Of a DNA stretch of 63,102 nt, positions 52,174 to 60,629 are shown piece after piece; within the stretch, counting starts at the first letter, position 1; each line of letters starts with the position of its first letter. The DNA lies in the NCBI GenBank assembly GCA_017621155.1, contig JAGATP010000009.1, positions 1 to 63,102 of the forward strand, read 5' to 3'. The notes beneath the pieces were generated by a model. It was given only the letters and a program-made list of their open reading frames with translations. It was not told the DNA's origin and ran no database searches. The DNA is from Clostridia bacterium. GTDB taxonomy: Bacteria > Bacillota > Clostridia > Christensenellales > Borkfalkiaceae. A program made the translations under genes and the position numbers.

Positions 52174-52620
52174 TTAAAAAATCTCCTTAAATTTTTAAGC
52201 AACCCAATCTAAAAAACTCTGTTTCCACTTTCTGTCGTAAGATTAGAACTGAATAGATGATTTGCCGTATCCTTCCCCATCATTCCTCCGGCTAACATAC
52301 CGATTGCGTTGACACTATGTTTTTGAACAGACGCAATAAGAAAGCTAGTATTCCTGTTCCGATTGCAAATATCATCCCGGGTATCATAGAGATCAACGAA
52401 AAGGACGGAATCCCATCAACTATACAAACAACAGCGGCTGCAATCAAGCCAACTACTCCTAACCACGCCCACCAATTCACCTCGTGACTGAGAATATAGT
52501 CGAGATCGGGCTTAGTTCCTGCGCGGTGTAGATTGCATATAGGTAGAGTAAAAGTTCAAGGATATTATCGCACATTATTCCGTTTCTGTCAAGAGTGTAA
52601 TCGGAAAAAAGGATCGCCCG
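52174..52620 (-). pseudogene. Orphan Rhs tip, module 1, heavily decayed
   Basis: The core-end repeat is shifted out of frame around AGTKPDLDYILSHEVNWW. A 62-codon open piece (52292-52480) follows, then AIGMLAGGMMGKDTANHLFSS in another frame, homologous to the module-4 tip end. At least two indels are present. Confidence 0.75.
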
Positions 52621-52644
52621 GAATGGAAACACTCGATAACGGAA

Positions 52645-52687
52645 AAACGGCGGGGGAGAGCCTCTTATGAGACTTCACCTGCCGTTT
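52645..52687 (-). terminator. Two-arm terminator after the main Rhs immunity gene
   Basis: AAACGGC/GCCGTTT outer stem and GCCTC/GAGAC-like inner stem with a mismatch; diverged copy of the element at 47757. Confidence 0.7.
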
Positions 52688-52787
52688 CCTTTTCATACAA
52701 TTCGAACTCTGAACCGATTTGAATAGATTCTAACGGCAAATTTCTAACCAACTAGATGATCATAGAAATTTTCTTTTTCTTAATTTC

Positions 52788-53171
52788 TCACTTTTTCAAT
52801 CTTGTATCCTGTGATAATTCAGATTGCAATCGAGCGACAAATCCTTCGAAAGAAAAATTCTTCTCATAATTGCATCGAATAATACTATTTTCATATTCCT
52901 CTGCGGAAATTCCGGGAAGATACGCGGTATAATCAAACGCACGGTCAGAAAAATCAATATCAAGTGCAAAATTATAATAACGGAAATAGATTTGCAAATC
53001 GTTCTCTCTTTTCCCAATCTTCGAAAATATCTCAATCTTGGTAAACCCATACCGTTTTAATACCATTTCTAACTCTCCATCCAAATACTGTTTCAATAGA
53101 CGATCTAACATCGTATATTCACTTTCTGCCTTTGAATTTAAATATTTCGTTATTTTTCTCATCTTCCACAT
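52788..53171 (-). CDS. Putative immunity protein of the main Rhs tip
   Basis: 127 residues, soluble, acidic, aromatic-rich (LQIYFRYYNFALDIDFSDRAF); no family recognised. AGGAG stands about 8 nt before the ATG, 51 bp after the tip gene. Position right after the Rhs tip argues for immunity. Confidence 0.6.
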   Translation of the reverse strand: MWKMRKITKYLNSKAESEYTMLDRLLKQYLDGELEMVLKRYGFTKIEIFSKIGKRENDLQIYFRYYNFALDIDFSDRAFDYTAYLPGISAEEYENSIIRCNYEKNFSFEGFVARLQSELSQDTRLKK

Positions 53172-53222
53172 TGTACATTTCTCCTATAAAAATTTTATTA
53201 TTCGTTTTGATTTGAAAAAATT

Positions 53223-54866
53223 CTACTGATCATAACCGGTTATCCATCTTATCAAAATCTCAAATAAAGCACTTAACGCAATCACCCCCACTACTGCAAT
53301 TCCTCCTGGAATAGAGGCTCCAGCCATCCCTAATCCGGCAGTTACAAGCGATACCGTTCCTGCTGCCAAGCCAGAAGATCCAACACTGATTGCGGTATCT
53401 ATTGCTGTATCCAATAAGAGAGCGCTATCGATTTTCCAATTATTCTCATACAAATTAAAGCCTAAATTTATGAAAGAAGCTAATAACGCCATTTTGCCAG
53501 CAGATTTTAATATTGTAGATACTCCCGCTCTTGCATCTAAAGCAATAATTTGTCTAAAACTACCTCCAAACAAATCCGCATATGATGTTGTGCTTATCTT
53601 AAACCTTCTCCAAGTGGATTCTAATTGAGGAAACATATAAAGTGTCTTTGTTGAATAAAGAAACCGACTATGAATTCCTTTTGCACTAAAATATTTTATT
53701 GCCGTACCTATATCTGAAGCAGACCCAGCCATAAAATTCAAAAAATCAATATTGTATTGATTACCAATCACCATATTTAATACGTTTGGATCACTTATTA
53801 AATTTAGTGATTGAGTCCCAAAATTGGTATACAAATAAGGCAAGAATTCAAGAATATTATCGCACATTATTCCGTTTCTGTCAAGGGTATAATCGGAAAA
53901 AGGATTATCAATTATTGTGGAAACAGAACAAGCATTCAAATACCGACCTGTTTCAGGATCATAATAATTCCCCTCAATATAGTAGAGTCCGCTTTCCGTA
54001 TCAAAATAATGGCTCTTCCAACGGAACGGGTTTATTTCCCCAATAGAGCAATCTAACACGACTTCTGGATAATATTTCGCGTATGTATATATCCTGCAAT
54101 TTCCCCATACATCGTATTCATACCGCACCAAAGGAGCTGAACCTTCCACGATCATAACTACGTTTCCTTGTGCGTCGCATATATAGCTATAATAGGAAGA
54201 TTTTCCATCTTTTGTACATTTTACTCCGCACAATCCCGTCGCATCATAGAAATACCGAAGCTTTGTTATAGCACCATTGGCATCCGTCCTGTCCTCTCCA
54301 AGTATCTTTCCGCCATCCAGATAATACTCAGTCGTCACCCCGTTATACTTTTTTCGGAATCGAACGCCGGCTGTGTCATAGCTATATTCCGCTCCATTTG
54401 CATTTGCCAATATGTTCCCTCTCGTATAAGAATAAGAAATCCTTTCTCCGTTTTTCGTCTTCGTTAAACGATTTCCATAATTGTCATAGGTATAAGATAC
54501 ACCTCCTGCATCTGTCAACCTTCCATGTGCGTCATATTGGAATTCTCTTGTCGTCGTTCCTTCCTTGATTGTGCGCAGTCTTCCATCATCGTAATAATCA
54601 TAAGTTCGATCTATCAAAAAATAGTCTTCTACAGGAATTGCTATCGGTGTTTGTACCTTTTCCGTCTTTAATCGATTCAAACTGTCATACGAATATGATT
54701 TCTGATGCACAAAATTTTTTGCGTAATTTTCTCTTAAACTCGTGGTTTTTTCTTCTGTTTGTGAAGTCAAATTACCGCGCTCATCATAGGCATATGTGTT
54801 TTTTACTTCGATTTTCTTTTCATTGAACGCTCCCGTATTCAAATTATAAGTATGCGTCTTAATCAA
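53223..54866 (-). CDS. 5'-truncated Rhs/WapA-type polymorphic toxin with its tip
   Basis: 547 codons. Residues 1-310 contain YD/Rhs repeats (YDERGNLTSQ, YDSLNRLKTEK, YDAHGRLTDAGG, YDNYGNRLTKT, YDVWGNCRIYTYAKY) and the core end FRWKSHYFDTESGLYYIEGNY, YDPETGRYLNACS. The core-end repeat follows, then a tip of about 210 residues with a Gly/Ala-rich hydrophobic end (GSSGLAAGTVSLVTAGLGM). Full proteins of this kind are far longer and carry secretion and wall-binding parts; here the frame starts at TTG 54866, in the overlap with the SGNH gene. Probably not secreted unless fused to what lies upstream. Confidence 0.82.
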   Translation of the reverse strand: MIKTHTYNLNTGAFNEKKIEVKNTYAYDERGNLTSQTEEKTTSLRENYAKNFVHQKSYSYDSLNRLKTEKVQTPIAIPVEDYFLIDRTYDYYDDGRLRTIKEGTTTREFQYDAHGRLTDAGGVSYTYDNYGNRLTKTKNGERISYSYTRGNILANANGAEYSYDTAGVRFRKKYNGVTTEYYLDGGKILGEDRTDANGAITKLRYFYDATGLCGVKCTKDGKSSYYSYICDAQGNVVMIVEGSAPLVRYEYDVWGNCRIYTYAKYYPEVVLDCSIGEINPFRWKSHYFDTESGLYYIEGNYYDPETGRYLNACSVSTIIDNPFSDYTLDRNGIMCDNILEFLPYLYTNFGTQSLNLISDPNVLNMVIGNQYNIDFLNFMAGSASDIGTAIKYFSAKGIHSRFLYSTKTLYMFPQLESTWRRFKISTTSYADLFGGSFRQIIALDARAGVSTILKSAGKMALLASFINLGFNLYENNWKIDSALLLDTAIDTAISVGSSGLAAGTVSLVTAGLGMAGASIPGGIAVVGVIALSALFEILIRWITGYDQ

Positions 54867-56125
54867 ACTTGTCGATGCGTCATCATATAGAGCTCCTTTT
54901 GGGCGTATCTTCCCTGCATACGGAAGGTAAACTCCGTCAGAGCCACCTCTTCCTGCTGATAGACGATGTACCAGATTGCGGTGTCATCGGAGCATCTCTG
55001 ACCTTGCAGCTCCGCAAGCGTCAATGGTTGCTCCCAAATGTTCTCATACTTCGGATTTTTGTACGTCTTTCCGTCTACCGTATAGGTCGAGAGCGACGCG
55101 GTGACTTCGTTCGTAAAGACGGAACCAACCAACTGCCCTTTTACTACCTGATAATCTCTGTCGTACAATTCGGTCGTCCCGAATTTTCCCTTGATATGGA
55201 AGGTAAAGTACTCTGTCACTGCGCTCGAAACGCCGAAAATCTGCTTCAAATACGCCGAAACATGGTCGGCAATGAGCCTTCTTCCGTTTTCGTTCGGATG
55301 GACATAATCAGGGCCCGAATCGGCATTGTCCAACCAACCGTAATACGTATCGATGGTGGAAAAATCGATCAGGTGATAGTTATCGCAGAAGTAGACCTGC
55401 TTTCTCATCGCCACGTCTTCGAGCGTAGTCACCAGATTCGTCATCCTGCATCCCTTTGCGACGGGCACGAAAACCGTTGAGTCCCACGTATTGCCCGTTT
55501 TATTCGCCCCTCTCCAGATCGGAGAGAACAATACGATGTTGGCGTTCGGGTATGCGCCCTTCAGGCGATCGACGACAAATTCCGCCGCCGACTCAAAGCT
55601 GACTTCACCCGAAGACGAAGTCAACGGATAACAGCCTCCCGCCTCTTTCATCCAAGACCAATCATTCGTGCCAAAGGCAATGCAAAAGGTATCTACCTTT
55701 GAAAAGTCGAATGCGGCAATCTTTGCCGTGGCTTCAGGCTGCAACGCCTTAATGCTTCCCCATACGCTATCGTCATTCGGCTTTTTCTGTGCGATCGCGT
55801 CGGCAAGATTCATCATGCTGATAGCTCGGTCTTGGCGCAACGTATTTCTTCTGTTCACATTCTCCAAATGATCGATCTGATCATCGGTGGGTCTCGTCAG
55901 AATCGTCCCGCCGAGTGCAAAATTGTGCACCTCCGCATTTAACGCTTTTCCGACAAGCCCGGGAATCGTCGTGTCTACCGACGCCGGACTGATTTTCACG
56001 TCTTGCCTTTCCATGATGCTGTCGCCGAAAAAGGCGATTACTTCGTTTTTCTTCCCTACGCTTTGTCCATCTTCTTCCAGATTGGAGGTGAAGGAAATCT
56101 CCATTTGTTTTGTTTCACTTACCAT
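54863..56125 (-). CDS. SGNH/GDSL hydrolase, possibly joined to the Rhs frame
   Basis: 420 residues. SGNH blocks: Ser in FFGDSIMERQ, Gly in FALGGTI, Asn in FGTNDWSW, and Asp/His in DYVHPNENG. After residue 310 come two copies of a beta segment, YFTFHIKGKFGTTELY and EFTFRMQGRYAQKELY, the second cut short by a frame change at TATATGATGAC. Removing two bases there would join it to the Rhs frame as ELYDDASTSLIKTHTYN. No signal peptide. AAGGAG precedes the ATG. It is probably an esterase; substrate unknown. Confidence 0.82.
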   Translation of the reverse strand: MVSETKQMEISFTSNLEEDGQSVGKKNEVIAFFGDSIMERQDVKISPASVDTTIPGLVGKALNAEVHNFALGGTILTRPTDDQIDHLENVNRRNTLRQDRAISMMNLADAIAQKKPNDDSVWGSIKALQPEATAKIAAFDFSKVDTFCIAFGTNDWSWMKEAGGCYPLTSSSGEVSFESAAEFVVDRLKGAYPNANIVLFSPIWRGANKTGNTWDSTVFVPVAKGCRMTNLVTTLEDVAMRKQVYFCDNYHLIDFSTIDTYYGWLDNADSGPDYVHPNENGRRLIADHVSAYLKQIFGVSSAVTEYFTFHIKGKFGTTELYDRDYQVVKGQLVGSVFTNEVTASLSTYTVDGKTYKNPKYENIWEQPLTLAELQGQRCSDDTAIWYIVYQQEEVALTEFTFRMQGRYAQKELYMMTHRQV

Positions 56126-56302
56126 TTTTTTACTCCTTTTTCCCGTTTTGGGTTTGTTTGGAAATCAGACCGTACGCTTCCGTTTTCCGAATCTATCTTA
56201 CCACGGTTTTTGGATTTTGCAGCAGAGCAGTGACAAAAAAATTAAACATTTGTTCTTTTTTATTTGTTTGTTTACTGTAAATTGATTTTTCCGCATAAAA
56301 AA

Positions 56303-56340
56303 TATGCACCTCCAAAAGTGTCTAACTTTTGGGGTGCATA
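56303..56340 (-). terminator. spoVAC terminator
   Basis: A 15-bp stem with one bulge (56303-56318 with 56326-56340), T/A-rich flanks. Confidence 0.75.
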
Positions 56341-56409
56341 TCATTGCATACCGCTTTTCATAAATGCTTTTCATTCATGATATAAAAATTTAAGGCTTTG
56401 CGTTTTTTC

Positions 56410-56868
56410 TCAAAGGCTCAAGAGCCAGTACAAAATACCGACGCCGACGCCCGCTGAAACGCCGAACACGATAATCGGGCCTGCAACGACGAACATTTTT
56501 GCCGCCATGCCGTAGATATACCCTTCCGTCTTGAACTCCACTGCCGGCGAGCAGACGGAATTGGCAAAGCCCGTGATGGGGACGATAGAGCCCGCGCCCG
56601 CGTTTTTTCCGATTCGGTCATACACGCCGAGTCCCGTCAAAAGGCAGCCCAAAAAGATGAGGATCACGGAAGTAGAGCCGGCAAGCTCGTCTCCCTGCAA
56701 GCCGAGCGTCAGGGAAAGCATCGTGCGGATAAATTGACCGATCACGCAAATAAGCCCGCCCACGCCGAAAGCGTGCAGGCAGTTTTTAAAATGTTTGGTC
56801 GGCGGATCAAACGAGCTGACATATTCGATGTAATTCTTATTGTAATTCTGTTGATTTTTTCCCGTCAT
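56410..56868 (-). CDS. spoVAC: Stage V sporulation protein AC-like
   Basis: 152 residues, four or five helices. It has the SpoVAC pattern: HFKNCLHAFGVGGLICVIGQ, LGVYDRIGKNAGAGSIVPITGF and SPAVEFKTEGYIYG. SpoVA proteins carry dipicolinic acid into forming spores and out at germination. The usual neighbours spoVAD and spoVAE are not here, though SpoVAC-like genes also occur singly. It is the main hint that the organism can form spores. Confidence 0.9.
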   Translation of the reverse strand: MTGKNQQNYNKNYIEYVSSFDPPTKHFKNCLHAFGVGGLICVIGQFIRTMLSLTLGLQGDELAGSTSVILIFLGCLLTGLGVYDRIGKNAGAGSIVPITGFANSVCSPAVEFKTEGYIYGMAAKMFVVAGPIIVFGVSAGVGVGILYWLLSL

Positions 56869-57010
56869 TTCTGCTCCTCGGATAAAAGGTTTCTCTTTCG
56901 TCCCGACTACGTTCTCTGTTTTCTTCTATACGCTTCATGCTTTCAGTATGGCTTTCCCGAAAAAAAAGATACCGCCAAAAAACTTTTTTTCAAAAAAAGC
57001 CGAAAAATCC

Positions 57011-57039
57011 TTGACAGAATACAGTTTTTTCGGTATACT
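57011..57039 (+). promoter_or_regulatory. tRNA-Val promoter
   Basis: TTGACA (57011-57016), 17 bp, TATACT (57034-57039), 15 nt before the tRNA. Confidence 0.85.
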
Positions 57040-57054
57040 ACAAAAGCAATTTAC

Positions 57055-57131
<77 letters not shown>

Positions 57132-57420
57132 AAAAGGAAACGGACACCAAAAGGTGTCCGTTCTCTTTTTTCGCGATAGGGACGAGAACCTACGAAAAGT
57201 TTCAGGGCTCCCAAAAATCTTTTTCAAAAAGATTTTTGGGAAAAGGAGGGACAGCGAAGATAAGTTGCCGTTTGCCGAAAGGCAAACGGCTCAAAACGGA
57301 GCTTGTCCCGACGCCGAGTCCTATCGCGTCCACCAACCAAAAAGACACCCGTTTGGGTGTCTTTTTCGCGATAGGAACGAAAGAATCTTTCGAGTCGATC
57401 AAAGCAAAAAGCTTTGAATA
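57132..57420 (+). repeat. tRNA-Val trailer: terminators, inverted tRNA-like segments and second tail
   Basis: In order: terminator hairpin AACGGACACC/GGTGTCCGTT with T-run (57139-57171); an inverted, slightly changed copy of the tRNA T-arm and acceptor (57172-57194, starting CGCGATAGGG); a 16-bp hairpin (57209-57241); a GAAA-loop hairpin (57267-57290); a second copy of the tRNA 3' end including CCA (57315-57335); another terminator (57339-57366); and CGCGATAGG again (57367-57375). No gene is seen. Confidence 0.88.
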
Positions 57421-57447
57421 GACAATTGTCCTTTCCCGCACTCTCCT

Positions 57448-59790
57448 TTATTCGCCGACGAGCAGGGCGCAAGGGACTATCCTTTTGACCTTGAGCGACA
57501 AAAGGCAGGCGATTCCGAAGGACACCAGGACGAGTCCGACGCCCGCAAGGGCAACGAAACCGACGGGAACAGCAAAGGTGCACTTTACGATTCCGATGCT
57601 GCTTAAAAACAGCGACATCAGGGGATTGATGAGAAAGGAAGAGATCGTAAGTCCGACAGCGGTGGAGAGAATCACGGCGGGCATAAACGACAGCGCCGTC
57701 TGCACGATGAGCTGCTTCGAAGTAACCCCGAGCGATTTTAAAATTCCGTAATCGCGCATTTTATTGTTGAGCATCGTCCGCACGAGCAAATACAGGACGA
57801 ATGCGATGATAATCGCCGAGAGCACGAGAATCGCGATGACGATTACCGTCATCAAAGTCGTGTAGACGGTTGCCATCGATTCGATCGCCGCGATGCCGTT
57901 GATGACCATATTGACGTTGGCGGCGAATTTCTCCTGCATCTCTCCGTTAAATTCGTCGATGTCCGTCCCCTCCGCAAGATTCATATAGTAGCTTGCGTTC
58001 AGCATTTCGCCGAGCCGACAATAACCGTCTCTCGTCAAAAGACAGTCTCTGCCGAGTTGGTTGGAAATTTGCGTCAATCCGCAAATGAGATAGGTCGCTT
58101 TCTTCCCGCCCACGGCGAGCTCGATTTCGTCTCCGATTCCAAGCCCTACCTCTTTGGCGTACTTGGCGGCGAGGGCGATTTCGTTTTCGAACTTGGGAAA
58201 TCTCCCCTCGAACACGATGGTTTGGTTGTTCGCCTTGGAAAAGTCGTCCGATATCGTTGCGACGAGCTCGATTCCCCCTTCGTGCGTTACGGCAAGGCTA
58301 TTGTAAAGATAGACCTTTTCCACGCGGCTGTCTTCGTTGACGCACTGCAAAAATTCCTCTTCCACCCCGATGTTGACATTGATACAGCTTTCGGGCATTT
58401 CGCCTACGATGAGATCGACAAACGGTGTCATGTCCATGATTACGTTTTCGGTCATGAGTCCCGAGAACACCACGACGAGGGACAAAACGAGCATGGTGAT
58501 TCCCATCGTCACGTTTTGCTTTGCGCCCGAAAGGGTAGTTTTGAGCGCAAGCGCGAGATTTAAGGGCGCTTTCGTCCTTTCGAGCGGGATATGATTTTTC
58601 TTAAAATTGTGCGTCTGCACGCCCGACCTTAAAGCGACGATGGGCTCTATTTTCTTGATTTTTCTCGACGAAAGCCACACCGAGAGCGCAACGGCTCCGC
58701 CCAACAGCAAAAGGTCGATGAAGCATGGAAGAGGCAAAAAGCGTATCGCATACGGGATTCCCGTCTGGGAAATCATCATCCCGTTGATGGCAGGGAACAG
58801 ACAATAGGAAAGCCCGATTCCGAGGACAGCCGCAAGCAGCGCAATGCTTAAAAACTGCAACAAGAGCGAAACGATCAGTTGCTTCGAAGTATACCCCGTC
58901 GCCTTGAGCACGCCGAGATTTTGCAGATTGACCTGAATGTAATTGACGATATTCGAGACGATCACGACGAGGGCGATGAGAAGGACGAAAAACGCCATGG
59001 CGCTGATGACGCCCGAGCAGATCATCTGCGAGATGTAGCGCGCCTGAATGACGGTATCATAACTATTTGTCATACTGTAGACATTGGGAAATTTTGCCGA
59101 AACGAGATTATTCAGCTCGGCTATAAAGCTCTGATTTTCGACTTTCTCGAAAAGGCGCACGGAGCAAACGATTGCCTGCGGCACAAGGCTCGACTTTTCG
59201 AGCTCGTCGTACATATCCTCGCTCAAAATGAGTTCGGTAAGCGAACAGTTGTGCGAGCCCATCATCACGCTGTTGAAAAATCCGCAGATCTCGTATTCGA
59301 TTGTAGCCCCGCCGAGGGTAATCTCGATGGCATCCCCGATTCTGATTCCCTCCGACTCATAGAGAAGGGGGAGATAGACGCCGCTCTTCCCCTCGTCCTC
59401 TTTGGTCATCTCCGCCCTGCCGATGGCGCGGGAGAGCGCAACTTCCTTGGGGAGAATGACAAACCAGCCGTTCATCTGACCGTTGTTGTAGGGAAATGTC
59501 CCTGCCATGCTCAGGCTATCTTTTATCTCATAGGAATGGACGCGGCTGTCCTTTCCCAACGTCTCGGACAAAAATTCGCTAACCTCCCCTCTGTCCCCGC
59601 AGACGGAAATGGTGACGTGCCCGGCGTTGAGCTTGTCGTGATAGCGATCGAAGTTCGCCTTGTAGTCCATTGCCAGCATGAGCCAAAGGTTGAAAAGGAG
59701 CGCGGCGAGCAAAACGAGCACGACGATGGCAACCGTCTGTCCTTTTGCTTTCCGCAGATTGGAGCGGACAATCAGAAAACTCTTTTTCAT
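57448..59790 (-). CDS. ABC transporter permease with two FtsX domains
   Basis: 780 residues. An N-terminal helix and a large external domain (50-240) are followed by three helices (FtsX domain 1, LVVIVSNIVNYIQVNLQNLGVLKATG near 290). A second helix and external part (440-640) precede three more helices (FtsX domain 2, LNNKMRDYGILKSLGVTSKQL near 690). This is the large permease type that partners a LolD/MacB-like ATPase in peptide-sensing or lipid/peptide export systems. Start 1 bp after the ATPase stop. Confidence 0.9.
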   Translation of the reverse strand: MKKSFLIVRSNLRKAKGQTVAIVVLVLLAALLFNLWLMLAMDYKANFDRYHDKLNAGHVTISVCGDRGEVSEFLSETLGKDSRVHSYEIKDSLSMAGTFPYNNGQMNGWFVILPKEVALSRAIGRAEMTKEDEGKSGVYLPLLYESEGIRIGDAIEITLGGATIEYEICGFFNSVMMGSHNCSLTELILSEDMYDELEKSSLVPQAIVCSVRLFEKVENQSFIAELNNLVSAKFPNVYSMTNSYDTVIQARYISQMICSGVISAMAFFVLLIALVVIVSNIVNYIQVNLQNLGVLKATGYTSKQLIVSLLLQFLSIALLAAVLGIGLSYCLFPAINGMMISQTGIPYAIRFLPLPCFIDLLLLGGAVALSVWLSSRKIKKIEPIVALRSGVQTHNFKKNHIPLERTKAPLNLALALKTTLSGAKQNVTMGITMLVLSLVVVFSGLMTENVIMDMTPFVDLIVGEMPESCINVNIGVEEEFLQCVNEDSRVEKVYLYNSLAVTHEGGIELVATISDDFSKANNQTIVFEGRFPKFENEIALAAKYAKEVGLGIGDEIELAVGGKKATYLICGLTQISNQLGRDCLLTRDGYCRLGEMLNASYYMNLAEGTDIDEFNGEMQEKFAANVNMVINGIAAIESMATVYTTLMTVIVIAILVLSAIIIAFVLYLLVRTMLNNKMRDYGILKSLGVTSKQLIVQTALSFMPAVILSTAVGLTISSFLINPLMSLFLSSIGIVKCTFAVPVGFVALAGVGLVLVSFGIACLLSLKVKRIVPCALLVGE

Positions 59791-59791
59791 G

Positions 59792-60550
59792 TCACCACCC
59801 CATGCTTGTAAGGAATGCGGTAAGTTTTTCGTGCCTTGCCGTATCCCCGTGGGTGTATTTTCCCAAATTGCATTCTCCCAAAATCACCCCGTCCTTTAAG
59901 TACAGAATGCGATTCCCCCGACGGGCGGAGCGCATATCGTGCGTGACCATGACCACGCTCTGCCCCGCTTCGTTGAACTTCGTCAACGTGTCCAAAACGT
60001 CAAGCCCCGTTTTGGAATTGAGCGCACCCGTAGGCTCGTCGGCAAAGAGAATTTCGGGGCTGTTGATGAGCGCGCGGACGATGCCGACTCTTTGCGCTTC
60101 TCCGCCTGAAATCTGCGCGGGGAATTTCTTTTGCGTTTCTTCTGATAGATCAACCGCCGCAAATAATTCTTTTGCTCTTGCCACGACCGCCTTTTTGTCC
60201 TTGTTGACGAGCAGTCCTGCGGAAAGCACGTTGTCCATGACGCTCATCCCGTCGATGAGGTAGATTTGTTGGAATACGAATCCGCAGTGATCGCGGCGGA
60301 ACACCGCCAACCCGTCCTGCGACAAATCGGAAATGACTTCCTTTCCGAAGGTGATCTTTCCCAAATTGGGGGTATCCATTCCCGAAAGGGCGTATAAAAG
60401 CGTGGACTTCCCCGCCCCGCTCGCGCCCATGATAACGGTGAAATCCCCGCGATAAAGCTCCAGATCGATGTTTTTGAGAACGTGTTGCTGTACGCCTCCG
60501 TTGGAAAACGTCTTGCATAGTTTTTCGGCTTTCAATAAAATTTGCTGCAC
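59792..60550 (-). CDS. ABC transporter ATP-binding protein (LolD/MacB-like)
   Basis: 252 residues starting at GTG 60550 (AAGGAG 8 nt upstream). Walker A MGASGAGKSTLLY, signature ISGGEAQRVGIVRAL, Walker B LFADEPTGALNSKTG and the H-loop MVTHDMRSA. The ADEPTGALD-like form is typical of ATPases serving FtsX-type permeases. Transcribed with the permease from a promoter carrying four phased TTAAGA-like boxes. Confidence 0.95.
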   Translation of the reverse strand: MQQILLKAEKLCKTFSNGGVQQHVLKNIDLELYRGDFTVIMGASGAGKSTLLYALSGMDTPNLGKITFGKEVISDLSQDGLAVFRRDHCGFVFQQIYLIDGMSVMDNVLSAGLLVNKDKKAVVARAKELFAAVDLSEETQKKFPAQISGGEAQRVGIVRALINSPEILFADEPTGALNSKTGLDVLDTLTKFNEAGQSVVMVTHDMRSARRGNRILYLKDGVILGECNLGKYTHGDTARHEKLTAFLTSMGW

Positions 60551-60591
60551 TTTGAATCTCCTTTTTACACGCTCTATTCTAAACGAAAAAT

Positions 60592-60629
60592 CCTTAACTG
60601 TCTTTAACCGTTTCTTAATTTTTTCTTAA
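60592..60629 (-). promoter_or_regulatory. Four phased response-regulator boxes before the ABC operon
   Basis: On the minus strand TTAAGA (60624-60629), TTAAGA (60613-60618), TTAAAG (60602-60607) and TTAAGG (60592-60597), 11, 11 and 10 bp apart, followed by a TAGAAT -10-like box. The same motif pair with the same 11-bp period lies before the response-regulator gene. Confidence 0.65.

Larger units (their letters stand above)
46656..53906 (-). repeat. Seven copies of the Rhs core-end segment
   Basis: A segment of about 90-130 bp encoding (LGDP)FSDYTLDRNG...ELLPYMYAIYTMQELSADP occurs at about 46656-46770, 47628-47746, 49018-49146, 50093-50226, 51420-51546, 52498-52618 and 53818-53906, all on the minus strand. 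Each is followed by a different C-terminal region. The repeats supply homology for exchange of tips. Confidence 0.92.

Noticed and set aside
53223..54866. Treating the Rhs frame as a complete secreted toxin
   Set aside because: It has no signal peptide or N-terminal wall-binding part and begins at a TTG in the overlap with another gene.
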